Shown: in pieces, positions 53,953 through 60,775 of the stretch
How the letters are laid out: every line of letters starts with the position of its first letter
How positions within the stretch are numbered: position 1 is the stretch's first letter
NCBI RefSeq assembly: GCF_014218275.1
Contig: NZ_AP023213.1
Coordinates: 558,001 to 622,000, forward strand
Direction of reading: 5' to 3'
Length of the DNA stretch: 64,000 bases
From: Citrifermentans bremense
GTDB taxonomy: Bacteria; Desulfobacterota; Desulfuromonadia; Geobacterales; Geobacteraceae
The notes under the pieces: generated by a model
Database searches by the model: none
Seen by the model: the letters and a program-made list of their open reading frames with translations, nothing else
Told to the model about the DNA's origin: nothing
Position numbers and translations under genes: made by a program

Positions 53953-54627
53953 ATGAGGGTACTGGTATTCGGTGCGACAGGAATGGTTGGACAAGGGGTG
54001 CTTCGGGAGTGCCTTGCTGCTCCGGATGTCAGCCAGGTCATGGTGGTCGAGCGCACGTCCGTGGAGCAGGTGCATCCCAAGCTGCAGGAGTTACTGCTGG
54101 CCGATTTGATGACCTTACACCAGCACGAAAAAGAACTCCAGGGATTCGACGCGTGCTTCTTCTGCTTAGGGGGCAGCTCCTCCGGGATGAGCGAAGAGGC
54201 ATACCGACGCCTGACCTACGATCTTACTTTGGACGTGGCTTCCCTGCTGGCGCGCCTTACCCCCTCGATGACCTTTGTCTATGTCTCAGGTGCAGGCGCT
54301 GACAGTTCCGAACGCGGCCCTAGCATGTGGGCGAGAGTTCGCGGACAAACGGAGAATGCCCTTTTTCGTCTTCCCTTCGCTCAGGTTTACTCAATTCGCC
54401 CTGCCATAATTCAGCCGCTTCACGGCATCCGCTCGAAGACGTTGTCATACCGAATGCTGTATCAGGTGCTTAGTCCATTGTTTCCATTGGTGCGCTGGCT
54501 CGCTCCGAGGATGGTACTAAGCACCGAACTAATGGGGCAAGCTATGCTTGAGTTGGCGCGCAAGGGAGCCGACATTCACGTGCTGGAAGCGCGGGACATT
54601 CATAGGATGGGAAAGCGTCAAGGCTGA
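53953..54627 (+). CDS. NAD(P)-binding atypical SDR / epimerase-like protein
   Basis: The 224-residue product starts at ATG 53953 behind GAGAGGAG. The glycine motif VFGATGMVGQG is that of extended or atypical SDRs (NmrA/HTATIP2-like). The Ser-Tyr-Lys triad is not clear (VYVSGAGADSSERG). YSIRPAIIQPL is typical of the HTATIP2-like subgroup. It probably binds NAD(P). It completes the SDR-AraC-SDR group. Confidence 0.75.
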   Translation: MRVLVFGATGMVGQGVLRECLAAPDVSQVMVVERTSVEQVHPKLQELLLADLMTLHQHEKELQGFDACFFCLGGSSSGMSEEAYRRLTYDLTLDVASLLARLTPSMTFVYVSGAGADSSERGPSMWARVRGQTENALFRLPFAQVYSIRPAIIQPLHGIRSKTLSYRMLYQVLSPLFPLVRWLAPRMVLSTELMGQAMLELARKGADIHVLEARDIHRMGKRQG

Positions 54628-55075
54628 TGCAGGCAGCAAGTTTACACAGGTCGACACCACGCCTCAGTGTTCATTAGGTTGAGGTACTGCTATTTCCTCT
54701 TTCACTAACAATCCACCTGTGAGAGTACCTTCTGGTAATCTCATCTTCTCGTTTAAAATTTCGGCTCCTCTTGTTGTCTATTCCAATTTTTTAGCGTCTT
54801 CTATGTCGTCAGGCAGAGGGGAGCATACGATGCTAACGAGCTGTTTTCTCTAAATGTGCTCTTGTATCCTGTTATGGCATTTACCATTTGTGTGTTGTTT
54901 GTTTGTTGTTGGTGGTGTGTGATGAGGTGGGTGGCACATGGCAGGAGAGGATGGGTTTAGGTACGAGTCGATGCGCCTCGGAAGCAGCTAACGCGATTGG
55001 TTTTTCTCAAAGGACAGACACCTCAGCGTTTCCGCTAAGGTGTCTGAATAGAGCATTTGGTACAACCACTGTTGT
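54628..55075. other. AT-rich gene-free region between convergent units
   Basis: About 450 bp with no supported gene. The composition is notably T-rich (GTGTGTTGTTTGTTTG around 54890). The distal end carries the hairpin at 55015-55046. Confidence 0.55.
55015..55046 (-). terminator. Hairpin downstream of the cytochrome operon
   Basis: CAGACACCTCAGCG (55015-55028) pairs with CGCTAAGGTGTCTG (55033-55046), 13 of 14 positions, around TTTC. It lies 29 nt beyond the last cytochrome stop on the minus strand. The following T tract is poor (TCCTTTG). Confidence 0.6.
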
Positions 55076-55486
55076 TTATTGGTGACAGATCGAACATGCC
55101 ATGCCGCTCGATGGAACACCTTCACCATTGATTCCGTGACACACCGCAGTGTTGCATGATTCGAGACCATTGGCAGGCAAGTTTGATCCATGATCTTTCA
55201 GGTTTGTCCATTCGCTTGGATGAACAGACAATGGACCGCCAATGTGGCATTGAGTGCAGGAAATTCCTGAAATTCCACCCGCAAGGTCTGCTCCGTGGCA
55301 TTCTTTGCAGGGCTCATGGTTAGCCTTGGCCACTGCTGCATGGTCAAAGGGCCATGATTTCGGATGCTTGCCCGTGTAAGGATCCAAACTAGCCTGGGAG
55401 TTTGGATCGCCACACCCCGGAAGCGATAGAAGCGATGCAGCCAGCAGTAGGGTTAATGCTATGGATTTGGCTGTTATCTGTGACAT
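55076..55486 (-). CDS. Tetraheme c-type cytochrome lipoprotein
   Basis: ATG 55486 (MSQITAKSIALTLLLAASLL) with GAGGGG upstream gives 136 residues. The signal ends LLSLPGC, a lipobox, so the mature protein is lipid-anchored. Heme sites are CKECH, CTQCH, CNTAVCH (a CX4CH spacing) and CSICH at the very C-terminus. It overlaps the preceding cytochrome gene by 13 nt and is the last gene of the conduit operon. It may transfer electrons on the periplasmic or outer face of the outer membrane. Confidence 0.88.
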   Translation of the reverse strand: MSQITAKSIALTLLLAASLLSLPGCGDPNSQASLDPYTGKHPKSWPFDHAAVAKANHEPCKECHGADLAGGISGISCTQCHIGGPLSVHPSEWTNLKDHGSNLPANGLESCNTAVCHGINGEGVPSSGMACSICHQ

Positions 55487-55911
55487 GACTTGCACCCCTC
55501 GTTGTTTTGTCTTCCGTGGCACTTGACGCACGATGCGGGGTTGATCTTGCCGTCGATCTTATGCTGGCGGAGATAATCGCCGCGGTGTGGCAGGTTACGC
55601 TCAACGGCATTGGAAAACTTGCTGCTTGGTTTGATCTCCTCCCGGTGCGCGTGGCAGTCCGAGCAGAACGCCTCCTGGTGACAGGTATCGCAGGCGAATT
55701 TGGTGTTCGAGTAATTTTTATGTTTGATCATGAAATCAGGTGCTTTGTGATTCAGAGCACCCCAGGAATCAGTATGGCACTCTGCGCAGTTTGGGAGTCC
55801 TGTCACCGTTTCCGGGTGAACCCTGGCAATGCTCGCGCTGTTTGCGCAGGCATAGAGCATCGTAACGGTGACCGAAACCGATATTAGTTGTAAAAATCTG
55901 CTCAATCTCAC
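55474..55911 (-). CDS. Pentaheme c-type cytochrome, secreted
   Basis: This 145-residue protein starts at GTG 55911, which overlaps the porin stop (GTGA) behind GGGAGGG. The signal region MRLSRFLQLISVSVTVTMLY ends in ACANS, a possible lipobox. Five heme motifs are seen: CAECH, CDTCH, CSDCH, CVKCH and CKSCH. The spacing resembles small multiheme cytochromes of the NapC/c3-like kind. Within a porin-cytochrome operon it is the natural candidate for the periplasm-side or barrel-embedded electron carrier. Confidence 0.9.
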   Translation of the reverse strand: MRLSRFLQLISVSVTVTMLYACANSASIARVHPETVTGLPNCAECHTDSWGALNHKAPDFMIKHKNYSNTKFACDTCHQEAFCSDCHAHREEIKPSSKFSNAVERNLPHRGDYLRQHKIDGKINPASCVKCHGRQNNEGCKSCHR

Positions 55912-57239
55912 TTTTCCCTCCCTTCAGCAGCGCCTTTCGAATCGAATATGTAGGTGAGTTTGACAAGCCCCTGCACCTCATCGTCATAATAAGGGTTTTT
56001 GGAGTAGTCGAGATTGGCGCCGACTTTCAGGCATTCAGAAATCTCGCAAGAGGCACCCCCGGAAACAGAAAGTGAATTCTTCACGTCGTTTATTCTGTTG
56101 TCGTACCGCAAGTTGATTAAATCAGCATACACGTCAGTCTGCCCCAGTTTCTTGGAAGCGTATATGCGTGTTTTGTAATACTGCAGCTTGCTTGCATTGC
56201 CATCCATACGATGTAAAGAGATGCCAGCCGCGAATGATTGTGGGGCTGAGTAGGCGATCTTGCCGCCAAAGTACTGAGCCGATTCCTCTATTTCATAATC
56301 GTAGTTGCGATAATCGGCGGTAACCGTGACTTGTTTTGACGGCGAATAAACTGCGCTGGCACCTAGCGCCAACGATTTTTCCTTCGGATCCAGGGTTCCC
56401 AAAACCCCGTGTCTCAGGCTCAAGGCGCTTGTAGTGACACGGTAGAAATAGTCCTCATAGTTGATTTTAGCGATATCGACGCTCAGGGAGAGGTCGTCGC
56501 GCGGAATATATGATGCTGCATAGTTATGTTCCATCCACCCCGATGTCAGCGAGTTGTAGTTTGACCGGCCGGTGATGTCGAGTTTGTTCGTTGGGTGCAG
56601 CCAAATGTCTACGCCTTCCTCTTCGCGATAGCGGTCGCCATCTGCAAATGACTTCAAAGCGCTGACACCCAGAGAGTAATGCTTGTTGTCGCCTTGGCTT
56701 ATGCGCCCGCCGTAGATAAAGTCGTCGCCTTCCAACTCACTTTGATCTGTGTTGACTGGCGACCCGACAAATGCGGCTGCAGCGAAGCCGTTTGCGAAGT
56801 CGTTGCGGACGTAGAGGCCGTCAAGTCGCTGGGCGGCAACACCCTCAACCACAAATTGCCGGCCGGCATTTATTGCCATGTTGTTTTTGGCCCCTTGATA
56901 GCTGATGTAACCGTACTGCAGGTCGCCTTCCGCATCCTCGTCCCGGTATGTCTGCTGCTCGCCAACACGCCCCCATCCGCCGATATGCAGCGAAGTCGCG
57001 CTGCCATCTTTGTTCCCTGTAACGGTAGACAGCTGTAAATATTCGTACAGCCGCAAGTCGGTCTTGTTGCCCAAAGACTCCCTGATACGCAGAAGCGTGT
57101 CCGATCTGCCGGAAAATGATGTTTCGGCGTGGGTCGGAACGGCGCCAAGCAGCGTGCATGCAGTTGCGGCGATTCCGCCCACAATTCTCAGGTCGCCTGA
57201 AAGTTGGTGCCACGACCTAATTAACCTCGGACCTTTCAA
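55908..57239 (-). CDS. Outer-membrane beta-barrel porin of a cytochrome conduit
   Basis: TTG 57239 is chosen because AAAAGGAGG lies 7 nt upstream and the resulting N-terminus (MKGPRLIRSWHQL, then GGIAATACTLLGAVPTHA) is a signal peptide; a frame back to 57284 has no site. The 443-residue mature part is made of alternating amphipathic beta strands (SLHIGGWGRVGEQ, YGYISYQGAKNNMAINAGRQ, ADYRNYDYEIEES) and ends in an aromatic-hydrophobic strand LVKLTYIF with a short tail. There is no heme motif. By analogy with MtrB/OmbB it would sheath cytochromes across the outer membrane. Sequence similarity to those families is not evident by eye, so the role is taken from context. Confidence 0.82.
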   Translation of the reverse strand: MKGPRLIRSWHQLSGDLRIVGGIAATACTLLGAVPTHAETSFSGRSDTLLRIRESLGNKTDLRLYEYLQLSTVTGNKDGSATSLHIGGWGRVGEQQTYRDEDAEGDLQYGYISYQGAKNNMAINAGRQFVVEGVAAQRLDGLYVRNDFANGFAAAAFVGSPVNTDQSELEGDDFIYGGRISQGDNKHYSLGVSALKSFADGDRYREEEGVDIWLHPTNKLDITGRSNYNSLTSGWMEHNYAASYIPRDDLSLSVDIAKINYEDYFYRVTTSALSLRHGVLGTLDPKEKSLALGASAVYSPSKQVTVTADYRNYDYEIEESAQYFGGKIAYSAPQSFAAGISLHRMDGNASKLQYYKTRIYASKKLGQTDVYADLINLRYDNRINDVKNSLSVSGGASCEISECLKVGANLDYSKNPYYDDEVQGLVKLTYIFDSKGAAEGREK

Positions 57240-57256
57240 GGTATTCCTCCTTTTAT

Positions 57257-57288
57257 GGAAATGGGGGCCGGCAGTGGCCCCCATTTCC
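57257..57288 (-). terminator. Long hairpin in the cytochrome-porin gap
   Basis: GGAAATGGGGGCC (57257-57269) and GGCCCCCATTTCC (57276-57288) form a perfect 13-bp stem with a 6-nt loop, 18 nt upstream of the porin TTG and about 95 nt downstream of the cytochrome stop. On the minus strand it is followed by ATAAAAGGAGG, so it has no real T tract. It may stabilise the upstream mRNA or reduce read-through. Confidence 0.55.
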
Positions 57289-57382
57289 TGGTAAACGTAC
57301 TCGTGTTCCGGCGGTACCCTGTCTTTGCCAGGGGGGCGCCTAAAGCTATGACGTCTGTACCCCTTCGAACGTCTTCGGAATT

Positions 57383-58693
57383 TTAAAGGTCACTGTGCAA
57401 TGAGGGGGGCGTGGCGTACCCCGGAGTTGCGTGGCACGATGCACACAATTTGTCGCTAGTCTGTTGGCCGCCATCGCCGAGAGCACCTTGGTGAGTTATT
57501 GTGCCTGCGGTGGCAAAATCGACGCCGTCATGACAGGAACCGCAGGCCGCTCTGTTGGGAACTTTTTTCCAGTTGTCACCCTGTGGGGTAGCTGCGGTTG
57601 CCGCTGTGTGGCAGTTGGCACATCTTGGGTTCGAGGCATTGTCGCCAAAGGACATTGAGGGAACAAGTGCTCCCATATCGTTGTAGTCGTATCCTTTCAG
57701 CGTCAATCTCTTACCCATGTGAATTCTGTGCATGAAAGCTGTGAAGCTTGCGACCGCGGAGCCGTTGACGACATGTGTCCCCAAAACTGCTGGTCCGCCA
57801 GCTTCGTTAGTTTCTTGAACACCGTTAGCATCAAGAATAGGTTCAGGCGCTAAGATAGTATTGTCATTGATGGCGCGAGGGGCTTCGTGGTGGCCTACTT
57901 TGATCTGCTCGGTGTGGCATATGACGCAAAACTGTGGATTCTGGCGTGTGCCGTGGTGGGCGGTGAATCTGGCTGAGCCGCTGTGGCACTTCAAGCACAA
58001 GTCACGAGATACTATTTCACGCTTGCTTTCGTCAGCGGCAACCTTGCCAGTTGCCGGTACGAAATCTATCACCCGCTCGTAAGTCTCTAATAACGGATAG
58101 GCCCAGGTATCGACACTTTTTTTGCTGGTTATGGCAACAACCACGCGGTGGGTCCGGTCCGGATTATAGGTCAGGTCTCCCAGATCCTTCATGTTGTAAT
58201 CGCCGGCTGCCGGCGGGACTGCTGCGTCAACTAACCCCTTAACAGCAGAAACATCAAGTGCGAATGTGTATGAATATGTACCGTCATTGTTGTCCTTAAA
58301 TACTCCAGCCCTTTCTACGGATGGGTATTTGCCTTTGTTTGAAGCGGCATCATAGACATTGTAGTTGACCCACTGGCTGCCCCCTCCGTTTGTGCCAGGC
58401 TCCAGTTTGGCTATCCCGAAACTCAGGTTGCCGATCGGTACACCTACAACTGGTCTGCCGTTGGACGTCACTTTGAAATTTACTGTCGCCTTGCCGTTGC
58501 TGATGGTGGGGACGCCAATTATGCCGGAATCTGCATCAAAAGTGAGATCTCTCCATTGCTCTTTAAACAACTCAGCGGCATTGATGGGGGTAGTGTTATT
58601 GTTGGTGCTTTCATTGCTGTCGCTACCACACCCACCAAGAGTTACCGCTAGAACGGACATCAAACACAAACGTCTCAAAAACTTCATTTTCAT
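57383..58693 (-). CDS. OmcA/MtrC-like pentaheme outer-surface cytochrome lipoprotein
   Basis: ATG 58693 (MKMKFLRRLCLMSVLAVTL) follows AAAGGAGAGG; the upstream extension is not coding-like. The 436-residue protein has the lipobox LAVTLGGC. An N-terminal Ig-like beta domain follows (about 30-215, GKATVNFKVTSNGRPVVGVP, DGTYSYTFALDVS), then a heme domain with CLKCH, CVICH, CANCH, CGSCH and CASCH plus extra His (FTAHHGTRQ, KVGHHEAPR, FMHRIHMGKR) as distal ligands. Domain order is that of one half of decaheme OmcA/MtrC proteins. As first gene of the operon under a sigma-54 promoter it is the probable outer-surface electron outlet. Confidence 0.88.
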   Translation of the reverse strand: MKMKFLRRLCLMSVLAVTLGGCGSDSNESTNNNTTPINAAELFKEQWRDLTFDADSGIIGVPTISNGKATVNFKVTSNGRPVVGVPIGNLSFGIAKLEPGTNGGGSQWVNYNVYDAASNKGKYPSVERAGVFKDNNDGTYSYTFALDVSAVKGLVDAAVPPAAGDYNMKDLGDLTYNPDRTHRVVVAITSKKSVDTWAYPLLETYERVIDFVPATGKVAADESKREIVSRDLCLKCHSGSARFTAHHGTRQNPQFCVICHTEQIKVGHHEAPRAINDNTILAPEPILDANGVQETNEAGGPAVLGTHVVNGSAVASFTAFMHRIHMGKRLTLKGYDYNDMGALVPSMSFGDNASNPRCANCHTAATAATPQGDNWKKVPNRAACGSCHDGVDFATAGTITHQGALGDGGQQTSDKLCASCHATPGYATPPSLHSDL

Positions 58694-58755
58694 ACACCTC
58701 TCCTTTAATCCTGTGGTTGGTTTTCTACTGCCATTGCATTTGAAATCATTGGCAT

Positions 58756-58771
58756 AGCAACCACTGTGCCC
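58756..58771 (-). promoter_or_regulatory. Sigma-54 (-24/-12) promoter of the cytochrome-porin operon
   Basis: On the minus strand GGGCACAGTGGTTGCT has GG and GC exactly 10 nt apart and matches TGGCAC-N5-TTGCW at all but one position. Transcription would start near 58745, about 50 nt before the ATG. An NtrC-type activator is encoded immediately upstream. Confidence 0.8.
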
Positions 58772-58833
58772 TGCGAAAGATGTTAATGATTTTAGAGGCT
58801 TAAGTCTGTGATGTGGAATTTGCAAAGAGGGGA

Positions 58834-58940
58834 TGTTCAATATCCGACGACGCGTGGAGTTCGTTTGGGGGGTGCTGGAAGTAACGTCCCGAATTTGTGT
58901 GGTAAATCCAGTGAAGGGGTTTGTTCAAAATACGACGGGG
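58834..58940. promoter_or_regulatory. Candidate activator sites (direct repeats) upstream of the sigma-54 promoter
   Basis: TGTTCAATATCCGACGACG (58834-58852) and TGTTCAAAATACGACGGGG (58922-58940) agree at 15 of 19 positions and are 88 bp apart. They lie about 65 and 150 bp upstream of the -24 element, the usual range for enhancer sites of NtrC-type proteins. Binding is inferred. Confidence 0.55.
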
Positions 58941-58993
58941 TGGGATAGGTGCGGGTCGGGTTGCAGGCGGTCTCAGTGGTGACTAAGTCAGTT

Positions 58994-60361
58994 TCAGTCG
59001 GGCTTGTGAATCTGGTAACGCTCCATCTTACTGTAGAGGGTGCCGCGGGCGATACCGAGGGCTTCGGCAGCTTGGCTGAGATGCCAGTCCTTCGCTTCAA
59101 GAACTCTACGTATAAGAGTTTTTTCAGCAGATGCGAGAGAGCTGTCATACAGAGTCAATGTAAAATCATCGCTCGTCTCTGCCTGCAACTCTTCAGAAAG
59201 ATGTTCCGGCAGGATCTGATGCCCTGAACAGAACACTACGGCGTGCTCAATGCAGTTTGCCAACTGCCTTACATTGCCAGGCCATTGATAATTACTCAGG
59301 ATGGCGGTTGTTTGTTTGCTGAACCCAGTAACCTGCTTACAAGTCTTCTTATTATATAATTCGAGAAAGAAACGAGCGAGCAAAGGGATGTCGGTTCTCC
59401 GCTCGCGAAGTGGTGGCGCCGTAAGTGACACGACGTTGATGCGGTAATAAAGATCCTCGCGGAACAGTTTGTCCTTGACGCTGCACGCCAGATTTTTATT
59501 GGTGGCGCAGATAACCCTGACGTCAACATGAATCGTTTCGTTGCCGCCGACCCGCTGAAAGCTCCCCACCTCCAGAACCCGTAGTAGCGCCACTTGGGTC
59601 TGAATCGGGATATCGCCGATCTCGTCAAGAAAAATCGTCCCCCCTGAGGCAAATTCAAAAAAGCCGGGCTTTCTTGCAGTCGCCCCTGTAAAGGCACCTT
59701 TTTCATGCCCGAACAGCGCACTGTTGATGAGGGTTTCGGTCAACGCCGCGCAGTTTACTCGTACAAATGGTTTAGCGCACCGGGCGCTTCTGGCGTGAAT
59801 AGCCTCAGCAATAAGTTCCTTGCCGGTACCGCTTTCTCCGTTTATAAGCACCGTGGCGTCGCTCTGGGCCACTTGCTGGATTTTTTCGAAAAGCTTGAAC
59901 ATGATCTGATCTTTGCCGATCATGTTTTCAAAACGGAATTCATCATCTGTCGGGGGTGGTTCTTTCAACAACCGGCGGTGTTCGAGAATCTTTCCCAATT
60001 GTCTCCGGATCATCTCGATGTCAAGTGGTTTCAAGATATAGTCATAGGCCCCCGCTTTCATCGCTTTCACCGCATTATTCGATGAATCCACGCCGGTCAG
60101 AATCAGTACGAATATCTCCGGGTAATTGCGTTTGATCTCTTCCAAGAGATCCAAACCGCCCATGTGTGGCATCAAAATATCGGTAAGAACGACCTCGGCA
60201 GGATATTCTCGCAGTATATGCAAAGCTTCCTTGCCATTGCCTGCCGTCCTGATCAAGAAACGGTCATCGTCTTCCATGGCGCGGCTGAAAAGGCGCCCGT
60301 ACGCCGGTTCGTCATCAACGTACAATATCCGGCACTTGTCCTGGTTCATGTTGTTTTTCAC
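58994..60361 (-). CDS. Sigma-54-dependent NtrC-family response regulator
   Basis: The 455-residue product starts at GTG 60361, overlapping the receiver gene stop (GTGA); ATG 60349 is an alternative. Receiver domain about 10-125 with VVLTDILMPHMGG. AAA+ domain about 147-380 with Walker A GESGTGKELIAEAIH, the sigma-54 contact loop GAFTGA, Walker B GGTIFLDEIGD and the arginine region VRVICATNK. A Fis-type HTH ends the protein (AAEALGIARGTLYSKMERY). It should activate the sigma-54 promoter 220 bp downstream of its stop. Confidence 0.95.
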   Translation of the reverse strand: MKNNMNQDKCRILYVDDEPAYGRLFSRAMEDDDRFLIRTAGNGKEALHILREYPAEVVLTDILMPHMGGLDLLEEIKRNYPEIFVLILTGVDSSNNAVKAMKAGAYDYILKPLDIEMIRRQLGKILEHRRLLKEPPPTDDEFRFENMIGKDQIMFKLFEKIQQVAQSDATVLINGESGTGKELIAEAIHARSARCAKPFVRVNCAALTETLINSALFGHEKGAFTGATARKPGFFEFASGGTIFLDEIGDIPIQTQVALLRVLEVGSFQRVGGNETIHVDVRVICATNKNLACSVKDKLFREDLYYRINVVSLTAPPLRERRTDIPLLARFFLELYNKKTCKQVTGFSKQTTAILSNYQWPGNVRQLANCIEHAVVFCSGHQILPEHLSEELQAETSDDFTLTLYDSSLASAEKTLIRRVLEAKDWHLSQAAEALGIARGTLYSKMERYQIHKPD

Positions 60362-60759
60362 CTTTTCTCAAGGGGGCATTTGCCGTAGAAGGAAACTGCC
60401 TCCGCGACAATTCCTATCAGCTCGTCTGCTTTCCATGGTTTATGCAAAAAGGTAAACAGCTTGTTTTCTGCCAAGGCTTCCTGAACGGCAACTGCATCGG
60501 CATAGCCAGACAAAAGAACTCGACGGGCCTCCGGTCGCTCGCGAAGAACGATTTTGAGAAAGTCGATTCCTGACATGCCCGGCATCCGGAAATCAGACAC
60601 GACCACATGGATACGCTGCGTTTGGCGCAGAAAGCGCAGCCCCTCTTCCGCAGAAAGCACTCCGTGCACTTCAACGTCCAAGTCGCACAATTGTCTGCGA
60701 ACGGTATTGAGGATATTTATTTCATCGTCCACACAAAGGACCTTGATGGCCTCAAACAT
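60358..60759 (-). CDS. Single-domain response regulator (receiver)
   Basis: ATG 60759 (MFEAIKVLCVDDEINILNT) follows GGAG at 8 nt, giving 133 residues. A complete receiver is seen: acidic pair VDDE, phospho-acceptor Asp in VVVSDFRMPGMSG, Thr/Ser in VLLSGYAD and Lys in FLHKPW. There is no output domain. It lies between the kinase and the NtrC-type regulator, so it may be a phosphate shuttle or sink in the same pathway. Confidence 0.9.
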   Translation of the reverse strand: MFEAIKVLCVDDEINILNTVRRQLCDLDVEVHGVLSAEEGLRFLRQTQRIHVVVSDFRMPGMSGIDFLKIVLRERPEARRVLLSGYADAVAVQEALAENKLFTFLHKPWKADELIGIVAEAVSFYGKCPLEKR

Positions 60760-60775
60760 CCTTGTTCTCCGAGCA

